64,000 bases of DNA from Streptosporangium sp. NBC_01756 (lineage in GTDB: Bacteria; Actinomycetota; Actinomycetes; Streptosporangiales; Streptosporangiaceae): the NCBI RefSeq assembly GCF_035917975.1, contig NZ_CP109130.1, forward strand, positions 1,798,001-1,862,000. Reading direction: 5' to 3'. The number at the start of each line of letters is the position of its first letter. Within the stretch, counting starts at the first letter, position 1. Shown here piece after piece: positions 42,326-50,581 of the stretch. A program made the translations under genes and the position numbers. Under the pieces are notes generated by a model. It worked only from the letters and a program-made list of their open reading frames with translations. It was not told the DNA's origin and ran no database searches.

Positions 42326-43165
42326 GTGACGACGATCGACGAATTGATCCGCCTCGTGCCGCCGCCCACGGAACCGGTCGACGCGCAAGGCGACTGGCGT
42401 GAGGTCGAGGCCGCCCTCGGGCTTGGGTTGCCCACTGACTTCAAGACACTCATCGAGCGATACGGGCGCGGCCAGTTCGTTGACCTCATCACACCGCTGA
42501 CTCCGTTCGGCGCTCATGACCTGCTGATCCAGCGTGCTCAGCGACTGCTGGACAGAGAGCGGTCATTCCGTGAGAAGCATCCCGACGAATGCCCTTACCC
42601 GTTCTATCCGGAGCCCGGTGGTCTGCTGGAGTGGGCCGGCACCGACAACGGCGACTCGCTCTGCTGGCTGACCAAGGGGGAACCGGACGGTTGGGGCGTC
42701 GTGGTCTGGAATCCGCGCAGCGTCGCCTACGACGCGTATGACGTCGGCGCGGTGGAGTTCCTCCACGGCTGGTTGAGCGGGCGGATCACCACGCCGATAT
42801 TGCCCGACGAGGTCGAGATGTCGCCGTGGTTCGAGCCGTTTCGCGAGCGTGAACACGTCTACATCAGGCTGTCCGAGGGTGAGTCGCCCTACCTCGACAG
42901 GCTGTGGATCCTGCGCGACGCGCTCGCGCCCACGGCGGACCGAGGCGGCTACCGCGACGAAGACGGCGAGCGGCAGGACCATTTCGCCGCCACGGACCTC
43001 GGCTGGTCGCTGACCTACGAGACGGTCTACGATCATCAGATCCGGGTCGCCTTCCCGCCTGAGGACGAAGAACGGGTTCGCGTCACCCTGTTCGGCGCGG
43101 CCCGCCGCATGGGATGCCAGGTGTTGTCGACGACGACGCACCTCGGAGAGCCTGTCTGGACCTAG
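42326..43165 (+). CDS. SMI1/KNR4 (SUKH) family protein
   Basis: A 279-residue protein with the SUKH fold: the N-terminal pattern WREVEAALGLGLPTDFKTLI with YGRGQF, and the conserved aromatic segment GWGVVVWN after TDNGDSLCWL. Many bacterial SUKH proteins are immunity proteins against polymorphic or contact-dependent nuclease toxins. No toxin gene lies next to it, so it is an orphan. The C-terminal 100 residues are a second, unrecognised part. It begins with GTG. Two tRNA genes lie just upstream, which would fit an old insertion near a tRNA. Confidence 0.75.
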   Translation: MTTIDELIRLVPPPTEPVDAQGDWREVEAALGLGLPTDFKTLIERYGRGQFVDLITPLTPFGAHDLLIQRAQRLLDRERSFREKHPDECPYPFYPEPGGLLEWAGTDNGDSLCWLTKGEPDGWGVVVWNPRSVAYDAYDVGAVEFLHGWLSGRITTPILPDEVEMSPWFEPFREREHVYIRLSEGESPYLDRLWILRDALAPTADRGGYRDEDGERQDHFAATDLGWSLTYETVYDHQIRVAFPPEDEERVRVTLFGAARRMGCQVLSTTTHLGEPVWT

Positions 43166-43578
43166 GATCCGCTCCTCAGGTTCTCCTGCCCGCCTCCGTC
43201 CGCTTCGGGACCGTCACCATCTTGATCATCCGGCTCCGCCGCCGGGCCGCGGTGCCCACGCGCCGTGCGGACGGCTTTCATCGTTTGCGTAGGCATATCC
43301 ATAGTCGTGGGTGGTGCCGCGGCTGCCGGTAGGAGAAGTCGCGGGGTTTCGGGAATTCGACGCGGGAGGCCGATCGATCCAGCCGTGACAGAGGGTGGCT
43401 CCCTTGCAGTGGAGGCGCGACGAGTGCGAAAGCCTATGATTTCTACACAAACCTCACATATCGGTACAGCATCACGAGATCGACAAATATTTAGAAATCT
43501 CCGTCAAATGCGGGCTTCGGCGTAGATCGTTCTTTACGATTCTCCAGGAAGGGCAGTCAAGTCGCACTGGAGGAGAAC
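43166..43578. other. 413-bp region upstream of the flavoprotein operon
   Basis: The last 130 bp (about 43430-43550) are AT-rich for this genome and probably hold the promoter of the flavoprotein-phosphatase operon. A plus-strand frame at 43265-43525 begins with a hydrophobic segment but has no ribosome binding site, so I do not call it a gene. Confidence 0.5.
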
Positions 43579-45165
43579 GTGACGGAGTTCGACGGCGTCA
43601 TCATCGGTGGCGGTCACAACGGGCTCACGTGCGCCGCCTATCTCGCCAGGGCGGGTCTGTCCGTCGCGGTCGTCGAGCGCAACGACGAGGCGGGCGGCGG
43701 CTGCAGCACTCAGGAGCTGACCCTTCCCGGATTCCGGCACAACACCCACAGCAGCTACCACTTCCTGGAAGAGGGACCGGTCCCGGCCGATCTCGAACTC
43801 CAGCGGTACGGCCTGCGTTACGTCTATCCCGAGACCCAGCACTCCACGATCTTCAGGGACGGCCGGGCGATCACGGTCTACACCGACGCCAAGCGCACCG
43901 CCGAGTCCTTCGCCCGATTCTCCCGCGCCGACGCGGACCGGTGGCTGGAACTGCACGAGCGCTACGCCGAGGCGGCCCGGGATCTGATGAACGGTTTCCT
44001 GTACTCCAGACCGCTGCCGCCTTCTGTGCTCGCCGAACGGCTCCAGGGCGAGTTAGGCCGGGAGCTGTTGAGCTACATGCCCCTGTCGCTGTATGAGGCG
44101 GTGGACAGAAACTTCGAGAGCGAGCAGGTCAGGGTGCTGTTCAAGTCCTTCCTGCATGCCATCTCGATCGAGAACGTGCCCGGGACCGGCGGTTTCTTCC
44201 CTCGCCTGCTCTCCCGGATCGCCAGGCTCGGCGTGCCCGTGGGCGGTGCCGTGAACGTGGCGAACGCGCTGCGGGGCGTCATCGAGGAGCACGGCGGCAC
44301 GGTGATCACCGGAGCGCACGCCGAGCGGATCCTCGTCGACGACGGCCGGGCGGTCGGAGTCAAACTGGCCACCGGTCCCCTTCTCCGTGCACGGCGGTTC
44401 GTGGCCAGTGCCGTGGACGCCCCCCAGACGGTACGGCTGGCGGGCCCGGAGAACTTCGGCGCCGAGATCGCGGCCAAGGTCGAGGACTACAGATGGGCCG
44501 GGCACAGTCTCGTCACCCTGCATCTCGCCCTGGAGGAGGCGCCGCGCTATCGGGCGGCCGAGTTCGAGCCCGATGTGGACCGGGCCTTCCTGGTCGTCCT
44601 CGGCGCCGACGACAGCGAGCAGCTCGGCCGTACCTTCGACCAGATCCACCAGGGACGACTCCCCGACCGGCTGGCGGGCAACGGCGCGTGTCCCTCGCTG
44701 TTCGACCCCTCCTACGCTCCGGACGGCAAGCATGTGGCCTTCTGGTGGCCGTGGGCCCCCTACGACCTCGACGGTGATCCGGAGAACTGGGACCGCCAAC
44801 GCGTGGAGGTGGGTGAGCGGCTGCTGTCAGAGTGGGCCGAGTACGCGCCCAACCTCGCCAAAGGCGCGGTGCTCGGCAAACGGGTCTTCTCCCCGCTCGA
44901 CATCGAGCGGCACTGCGTCAACATGGTCCGTGGCAGCCACCACGTCGGTGCCTACGAACCCGTCCAGCTCGGCGGCAACCGGCCGGTTCCCGAGCTCGGG
45001 CAGTATCGCACCCCGATCGACGGCCTCTATCTCTGCGGCGCGAGCAGCCACCCCGGCGGCTCGGTCTCCGCTGCCCCCGGGTACAACGGCGCCAACGCCA
45101 TCGCCGAGGACCTCGGCCTCACCACCTGGTGGACTCCCGTCCCGGCCCCGCGGTGGAGCGAATGA
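43579..45165 (+). CDS. CrtI/phytoene desaturase-like FAD-dependent oxidoreductase
   Basis: A 528-residue flavoprotein with an N-terminal FAD-binding Rossmann motif (GGGHNGLTCAAYLARAG, residues 10-26, then VVERNDEAGGG) and the C-terminal FAD segment DGLYLCGASSHPGGSV. This is the NAD(P)/FAD-dependent amine oxidase/CrtI-like family found widely in actinobacteria; the substrate is not clear, and no carotenoid genes are nearby. GGAGGAGAAC precedes the GTG start. A rare TTA leucine codon lies at 44053-44055 (residue 159). The stop overlaps the next start as ATGA. Confidence 0.85.
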   Translation: MTEFDGVIIGGGHNGLTCAAYLARAGLSVAVVERNDEAGGGCSTQELTLPGFRHNTHSSYHFLEEGPVPADLELQRYGLRYVYPETQHSTIFRDGRAITVYTDAKRTAESFARFSRADADRWLELHERYAEAARDLMNGFLYSRPLPPSVLAERLQGELGRELLSYMPLSLYEAVDRNFESEQVRVLFKSFLHAISIENVPGTGGFFPRLLSRIARLGVPVGGAVNVANALRGVIEEHGGTVITGAHAERILVDDGRAVGVKLATGPLLRARRFVASAVDAPQTVRLAGPENFGAEIAAKVEDYRWAGHSLVTLHLALEEAPRYRAAEFEPDVDRAFLVVLGADDSEQLGRTFDQIHQGRLPDRLAGNGACPSLFDPSYAPDGKHVAFWWPWAPYDLDGDPENWDRQRVEVGERLLSEWAEYAPNLAKGAVLGKRVFSPLDIERHCVNMVRGSHHVGAYEPVQLGGNRPVPELGQYRTPIDGLYLCGASSHPGGSVSAAPGYNGANAIAEDLGLTTWWTPVPAPRWSE

Positions 45166-46883
45166 ACCGTCAATTCGTCACCAAGGACCCGGCCGCCGCG
45201 GCACCTCGGATGAGCAGCCCCGCCACCATGCACGAGCAGCTGTCCCTGCTCAACGCGGCGAGCAAGCGGATCGGCAGCACCCTCGACATGTTCGAGACCG
45301 GCAGGGAGCTGATGGACGTCGCCGTGCCGCGCTTCGCGGACGCGGCGGGCATCCTGGTCCAGGACCGGCTCATGACCGACGGGGAGTTCCCGCAGCGCAG
45401 CACCGACGGCACGGCACTGGTGCGGCGGATCGCGGTCGGCGTGTCCGACCCCGAGCCCGGCGAGTACGCCAGGGCGTTCCCGGTCGACGAGGTCGCCGTC
45501 TACGAGGCGTGGACGCCCTATGCCCGGTGCATGGCCACCGGCAATCCGATCCTCTACCCCCGGCTGGGCCGCCGGACCGCCGAGGAGATCGGGCGGTTCT
45601 GGAAGCGCGACTCGGTGTCCCGGGTGCTGGAAGACAGCTCGTTCCTGGTGGTTCCGCTGAAGGCGCGCGGCCAGGTGCTGGGATTCGTCATCTTCACCCG
45701 CAGGCCCGACACGGAGCCGTTCGAGGAACAGGACATCGCCCTCGCCGAGGAACTGGCGGCCAGGACCGCGGTCTGCCTGGACAACGCCCGGCTCTACAAC
45801 CGCGAGCGCCGTACCGCGCTGACCCTGCAGAGCAGCCTGCTCCCGGCCGACCTCTACCATCCACTGGGTCTGACGATCGCCTCCCGCTACCTGCCCGCCA
45901 GCGACCTGGTGGGGGTGGGCGGCGACTGGTACGACGTGATCCCGCTGCCCGGCTGCCGGGTCGCCCTCGTGGTCGGCGACGTCATGGGGCACGGCATCAG
46001 GGCGGCCGCCACGATGGGCCAGCTCCGCACGGCCGCCCGCACCCTGGCCAGCCTCGACCTCAGCCCGGCCGAGGTGCTGTTCCGGCTCAACCGGATGAGC
46101 CAGGACCTGGACGCCACCCAGATCGCGACATGTGTCTACGCCACCTACGACCCGGTCACCAGGAGCTGCGCGATCGCCTCCGCGGGGCACATGCCACCGA
46201 TTCTGGTACGGCCGGGTGAACGGCCCGAACGGCTGGAGCTGCCCCCCGGACTCCCCCTGGGCATCGGCAACGAGACGGTCGAGATGCACGAGCTCGTCCT
46301 TCCGCACGACGCCCTCCTGGCCTTCTACACCGACGGCCTGGTGGAGAGCCGGGAGCGTGACATCGACGAGGGCATCGGCATGGTGTGCGATCTGCTCGCC
46401 GACCGGAACCAGGACCTGGAGGAGGTCTGCGACCGTACGATCGACGCGCAGCGCCCGGGGCACGAACGCGACGACATCGCGCTGCTGCTGGCCCGGGTAC
46501 GAGAGCTGGGCGAGGACGACATCGTCGAGATCACGCTCGACCCGGACCCCCGTTCCGCCTCGACGGCCCGCCGCTCCGTCCGCGCCACGCTGACCGAGTG
46601 GCGGCTGGACGCGATCGCCGACGCCACCGAGCTCATGATCAGCGAACTGGTGACCAACGCGATCAAGCATGGTTCGGGCACGGTCGGACTGCGCCTGCTC
46701 CGCGGTCCCACACTCGTGTGCGAGGTGACCGACCACTCTCTCGTGATGCCGGTCATGCGTGAGGCCGGCAGCGAGGACGACACCGGTCGCGGGCTCCACC
46801 TCATCAACTGGCTGGCCCACCGCTGGGGCTCCCGCGTCACGCCGAAGGGCAAGGTCGTCTGGGTGGAGCAGAGCCTGCCGTGA
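45162..46883 (+). CDS. GAF-SpoIIE phosphatase-HATPase regulator
   Basis: A 573-residue signalling protein with three parts: a GAF-like sensor (about residues 30-210), a PP2C/SpoIIE phosphatase domain (about 220-450; GGDWYDV, GDVMGHG, YTDGLVE, RDDIALLL) and an RsbW-like ATPase domain (about 455-573; ELVTNAIKHG, GRGLHLI). Such fusions act in partner-switching control of sigma factors. The ATG at 45162 overlaps the stop of the flavoprotein gene, so the two are translated together. No STAS partner is encoded nearby. Confidence 0.9.
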   Translation: MNRQFVTKDPAAAAPRMSSPATMHEQLSLLNAASKRIGSTLDMFETGRELMDVAVPRFADAAGILVQDRLMTDGEFPQRSTDGTALVRRIAVGVSDPEPGEYARAFPVDEVAVYEAWTPYARCMATGNPILYPRLGRRTAEEIGRFWKRDSVSRVLEDSSFLVVPLKARGQVLGFVIFTRRPDTEPFEEQDIALAEELAARTAVCLDNARLYNRERRTALTLQSSLLPADLYHPLGLTIASRYLPASDLVGVGGDWYDVIPLPGCRVALVVGDVMGHGIRAAATMGQLRTAARTLASLDLSPAEVLFRLNRMSQDLDATQIATCVYATYDPVTRSCAIASAGHMPPILVRPGERPERLELPPGLPLGIGNETVEMHELVLPHDALLAFYTDGLVESRERDIDEGIGMVCDLLADRNQDLEEVCDRTIDAQRPGHERDDIALLLARVRELGEDDIVEITLDPDPRSASTARRSVRATLTEWRLDAIADATELMISELVTNAIKHGSGTVGLRLLRGPTLVCEVTDHSLVMPVMREAGSEDDTGRGLHLINWLAHRWGSRVTPKGKVVWVEQSLP

Positions 46884-46977
46884 GGCCCGGCGCCGGAGGC
46901 GCCGAGCATGCCACTTGGGCACGATGACGACGCTCCTCCCAGGAGTTACGGTCGAAATGACGACTCGGGAGGACATG

Positions 46978-47550
46978 ATGACTATCGATGCCCGTGAGGC
47001 CTACCGACGCGCGCTGGACCACTTCGGCGCCCTCGTACACCAGATCAGGCCCGAGCACTGGGACAACCGGACACCCTGCGTGGACTGGGATGTGCGTGCC
47101 CTGGTCAACCATGTGGTCGGGGAGAGTCGATGGGCCTCCCACCTGCTTGCCGGACGGCCCGTCGCGGACGTCGGTGACGCCTTCGACGGCGACCTGCTCG
47201 GTGACGACCCCGTGAAGGCGTTCGACATCTCGGCGATGGCCGCCGTCCAGGCGATGGGCGAGGAACGATCGCTGACCCGCGTCATCCACCTGTCGTTCGG
47301 TGACGTGTCCGGCGAGGAGTACATCAACGAACTGTTCGCCGACGCCCTCATCCACACCTGGGACCTCGCACGCGCCATCGGCGCCGACGAGCGGCTCGAC
47401 CCTGAGCTCGTCGAGGCCTGCGCCATCTGGTCCGCCGATGCGAAGGAGGCGGGCGACCGCCAGACCGCGACCACCGGAGAGCACCGGTCCGCGGCCTCGG
47501 CCGCCGACCTCCAGACCAGGTTGCTCGCCTCATGGGACCGGCACGGCTAG
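46978..47550 (+). CDS. TIGR03086 family metal-binding protein (maleylpyruvate isomerase N-terminal fold)
   Basis: A 190-residue protein of the DinB-like four-helix family. PCVDWDVRALVNHVVGESRW carries the first metal-binding histidine and ADALIHTWDLARAIG the second. Members are thought to be mycothiol-dependent or metal-dependent enzymes; the reaction is unknown. GGGAGG lies 5 nt before the ATG at 46978; ATGs at 46957 and 46975 are alternatives. It is in line with the phosphatase gene but 94 bp downstream. Confidence 0.8.
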   Translation: MTIDAREAYRRALDHFGALVHQIRPEHWDNRTPCVDWDVRALVNHVVGESRWASHLLAGRPVADVGDAFDGDLLGDDPVKAFDISAMAAVQAMGEERSLTRVIHLSFGDVSGEEYINELFADALIHTWDLARAIGADERLDPELVEACAIWSADAKEAGDRQTATTGEHRSAASAADLQTRLLASWDRHG

Positions 47551-47815
47551 TGGGCCGCCGGCCGCCTGCCGTGGTTGGCCTTCCGTTTCCTCCGTGCCCG
47601 GCTCTTACGCGCCCGCCTGCCCATGCCGACCGCCCTTCTTCCAGGGTCCGGCCTTCACATTCCTCCCTGCCTGCCCGCCGTACAAGGCCTTGGATGGATC
47701 TGTGCGGTTATGGCCCATTCATATTGGTTTTCTGGGGTTTTCCTGCCGACCGGATCCCCGCCGGCTCCGGCAGAGCGGTCGACACGACCACCGGCCATCG
47801 TTTTAGGGTTCGCAC

Positions 47816-48412
47816 ATGAGTACGGAACTGATGGACCGCTGGAGAGCCCTGGCCGGACCCGAGGCGGAGAATCTCGGCCGGGAACTGATCGCCCGGTACG
47901 GCGAGCCGCACCGCAGCTATCACACCGCCGACCACTTGAAGGCCACCCTGGCCCACATCGACATGCTGGCCCAAAACGCCGCGGACCCCGACCTCGTACG
48001 GCTCGCGGCCTGGTTCCACGACGCCGTCTACGATCCGCGGCGCGACGACAACGAGGAGCGCAGTGCCCGGCTGGCGGAGCGCGCGCTGCCCGAGATGGGG
48101 CTGCCCGCCGATGCGGTGGCCACGGTGGCACGGCTTGTCAGGCTCACCGCCACCCACGACCCCGCACCCGACGATCCGGACGGCGCCGTGCTGTGCGACG
48201 CCGATCTGGCGATCCTGGCCACCCCGCCCGAGATCTACACGGCCTATGCGGCGGCCGTACGTCAGGAGTACTCCTTCGTTCCGGACGACGCCTTCCGGGA
48301 GGGCCGGGCGGCCGTGCTGCGCTCGCTGCTCGACCGGCCTGCGATCTTCCGGATCGCGGATCTGGAGGCGCAGGCCAGAGCGAACATCCATGCCGAGCTT
48401 GACCGGCCGTGA
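47816..48412 (+). CDS. HD-domain predicted metal-dependent phosphohydrolase
   Basis: A 198-residue protein with metal ligands spread over YHTADHL, LAAWFHDAVYD and a later Asp in LCDADLAIL, as in the HD superfamily proteins sometimes annotated as NMDA-receptor-like by mistake. The substrate is unknown. The N-terminal MDRWRALAG and the pattern HNDNEERSA-like (RRDDNEERSA) are family features. The 265 bp upstream contain no convincing gene. Confidence 0.8.
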   Translation: MSTELMDRWRALAGPEAENLGRELIARYGEPHRSYHTADHLKATLAHIDMLAQNAADPDLVRLAAWFHDAVYDPRRDDNEERSARLAERALPEMGLPADAVATVARLVRLTATHDPAPDDPDGAVLCDADLAILATPPEIYTAYAAAVRQEYSFVPDDAFREGRAAVLRSLLDRPAIFRIADLEAQARANIHAELDRP

Positions 48413-48495
48413 ACAGCTATTCACCAGGATTCAACACCGGCAACCGATGGGACTTGTGATAATTTGGTGGAATCTGTTTGATTAGGGAGTGGTCA

Positions 48496-49296
48496 ATGCT
48501 CGCCCAGCAGCGGCAGCAGGCGATTCTGGACCGGGTCCGCAACAGTGGCGGGGTCAGGGTCGCCGACCTCGTCCGCGAGTTCGGCGTGTCCGACATGACG
48601 ATCCGCAGGGACCTCGAAGTGCTGGCCGAACGCGGGCAGGTGGCGAAGGTGCACGGCGGTGCCACCGCCGCCGGGCCCGGTTCGACCGAGGAGCCGGGAT
48701 TCGCCGTCAAGTCGATGCGCCAGCAACCGGAGAAGGAGGCGATCGCCCGGCATGCCGCCCGGCTTGTCCGGCCTGGCACGGCGATCGCGCTGTCTGCGGG
48801 GACGACGACCTGGACACTGGCCCACTTCCTGGTCGACGTACCCGATCTGACGGTGATCACCAATTCGATCTGGATCGCCGACGTCTTTCACCGCTCGCCC
48901 CGCGCCGACCGCACCGTCGTACTGACCGGCGGCGTCCGCACCCCCTCCGACGCGCTGGTCGGCCCGGTCGCCGTGGCGGCGATCCGCCGGCTCCACGTGG
49001 ACACCCTTTTCCTCGGTGTACACGGAATGAGCGTCCGCGCCGGGTTCACCACCCCCAACCTGCTGGAGGCGGAGACCGACCACGAGCTGGTCGCCTCCGC
49101 GCACCGCCTGGTGGTGCTCACCGACCACACCAAGTGGGGAACGGTCGGGATCAGCACGATCGCCGAACTGGCCCGGGCCCACGTGGTGATCACCGACCCG
49201 GGCCTGCCGGACGAGGCCCGCGACGAGCTCGCCGCCCAGGTGGGAGAGCTGATCATCGCTCAGCCGCAGCCAGAGAACGAGGCCCTCATCCGATGA
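48496..49296 (+). CDS. DeoR/GlpR-type transcriptional repressor
   Basis: A 266-residue sugar-responsive regulator. The N-terminal DeoR winged helix includes VADLVREFGVSDMTIRRDLE, and the C-terminal DeoRC sensor domain binds phosphorylated sugars (ALSAGTTTW, TNSIWIADV). AGGGAG precedes the ATG at 48496. An extended -10-like TGTGATAAT at 48455-48463 lies upstream. Its stop overlaps the galT start as ATGA, so it probably regulates galactose metabolism through its own operon. Confidence 0.9.
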   Translation: MLAQQRQQAILDRVRNSGGVRVADLVREFGVSDMTIRRDLEVLAERGQVAKVHGGATAAGPGSTEEPGFAVKSMRQQPEKEAIARHAARLVRPGTAIALSAGTTTWTLAHFLVDVPDLTVITNSIWIADVFHRSPRADRTVVLTGGVRTPSDALVGPVAVAAIRRLHVDTLFLGVHGMSVRAGFTTPNLLEAETDHELVASAHRLVVLTDHTKWGTVGISTIAELARAHVVITDPGLPDEARDELAAQVGELIIAQPQPENEALIR

Positions 49297-50372
49297 AGCG
49301 CACGATCACCCACCTGGCGGACGGCCGGGAACTGTTCTACTTCGACCGGAACGACGACGCCGACCGCGGCGCGCTCGACGAGCGCGATCTTCCGCCCCGC
49401 CCACCGGCCTCCGAACTGCGCTACGACCCGCTCACCGAGGAGTGGATCGCGGTGGCCGGACATCGCCAGGGCCGCACCTTCCTCCCGCCGGCAAGCGAGT
49501 GCCCGCTCTGCCCGTCCACTCCCGGCCACCCGACCGAGATCCCTTCGGGGGCCTACGACGTGGCCGTCTTCGAGAACCGCTTCCCCTCTTTCTCCTTCCA
49601 GACGGGTGAACACATCGAGGTCGGAGGGCTGAGCGAGGTCCGCCCGGGGATCGGCCGATGCGAGGTGGTCTGCTTCACCTCCGATCACGACTCGTCCTTC
49701 TCCCGCCTGTCCGCCGACCAGGTCGAGCTGGTCATGGAGGCCTGGATCGACCGTACGGCGGAGCTGTCCGCGCTTCCCGGCGTGGAGCAGGTGTTCTGCT
49801 TCGAGAACCGGGGCGCGGAGATCGGCATCACCCTGGCCCACCCGCACGGCCAGATCTACGCCTACCCCTACGTGACCCCGCGCACCAGGCTGTCCCTCGG
49901 CGCGGCCGGGCGGCATCGGGAGCGGACGGGCGGCAACCTGTTCGCCGACGTGCTCGCCGCCGAACGCGAGGCGGGAGTCCGGGTGGTGGCGTCGAACGAG
50001 CACTGGACGGCCTTCGTCCCCGCCGCGGCGCGCTGGCCCGTGGAGGTCCACCTCTACCCGCATCGGCAGGTCCCGGATCTGTGCGCGCTGGAGGCCGCCG
50101 AGCGGGTGGCGTTCGGCCCGCTCTACACGGACGTGCTCCGCCGTCTGGACGGATTGTTCGGTGTGGCCATGCCGTACGTCGCGGCCTGGCATCAGGCGCC
50201 GGCGCGTGTCGGCCGCGATCTTTCCTACGCGCATCTGGAACTGTTCAGCATCCGCCGGGCGCCGGACAAGCTGAAGTATCTCGCCGGATCGGAGGCCGCC
50301 ATGGGCGCCTTCGTGAACGACGTCCTGCCGGAGGAGACGGCACGCCTGCTGCGATCGATTGTCACAGGATGA
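49293..50372 (+). CDS. galT: Galactose-1-phosphate uridylyltransferase
   Basis: Transfers UMP between UDP-glucose and galactose-1-phosphate in the Leloir pathway. The 359-residue protein has zinc cysteines at 70 and 73 (ECPLCPS), the N-terminal RYDPLTEEWIAVAGHR and the nucleophilic histidine in TLAHPHGQIYAYPY. The start at 49293 overlaps the DeoR gene stop. No galK or galE lies in the window, so the other pathway steps must be encoded elsewhere. Confidence 0.94.
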   Translation: MKRTITHLADGRELFYFDRNDDADRGALDERDLPPRPPASELRYDPLTEEWIAVAGHRQGRTFLPPASECPLCPSTPGHPTEIPSGAYDVAVFENRFPSFSFQTGEHIEVGGLSEVRPGIGRCEVVCFTSDHDSSFSRLSADQVELVMEAWIDRTAELSALPGVEQVFCFENRGAEIGITLAHPHGQIYAYPYVTPRTRLSLGAAGRHRERTGGNLFADVLAAEREAGVRVVASNEHWTAFVPAAARWPVEVHLYPHRQVPDLCALEAAERVAFGPLYTDVLRRLDGLFGVAMPYVAAWHQAPARVGRDLSYAHLELFSIRRAPDKLKYLAGSEAAMGAFVNDVLPEETARLLRSIVTG

Positions 50373-50454
50373 TCACTGATTGATATCGGATTAAGGTCGC
50401 ATTACCTCGTATTTACCACTACCATCCTCACCCATCGGACCTTGTGTCCGATAT

Positions 50455-50575
50455 GCCTAATTCCGGGCGCGTCGCCCGGGAGTCGGGGAACCACCGCATC
50501 TGGGGTGAACCACTTCGGTGGAAGGGCTTCCTCCAGCCCGAACCCGTCAGCTAACCCGGCAGGCGTAAGGAGAGG
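50455..50575 (+). promoter_or_regulatory. ydaO/yuaA-type c-di-AMP riboswitch
   Basis: The segment carries the conserved core of this class: GGGGAACCACCG, TGGGGTGAAC, GGTGGAAGGGCTTCCTC, and AGCCCGAACCCGTCAGCTAA followed by AGGCGTAAGGAGAGG, which contains the ribosome binding site. It sits directly upstream of a secreted cell-wall protein, the usual location for this switch in actinobacteria, where c-di-AMP generally turns expression off. A 7-bp hairpin (50434-50440 with 50446-50452) lies just 5' of it. Confidence 0.88.
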
Positions 50576-50581
50576 AGAGTC

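Noticed and set aside
43265-43525. 86-codon plus frame starting with a hydrophobic segment
   Set aside because: No ribosome binding site, a GTG start, and a tail without protein-like composition; it overlaps the likely promoter of the flavoprotein operon.
43579-45165. Carotenoid biosynthesis cluster
   Set aside because: The CrtI-like protein has no crtB, crtE or cyclase neighbours; the coupled gene is a signalling phosphatase.
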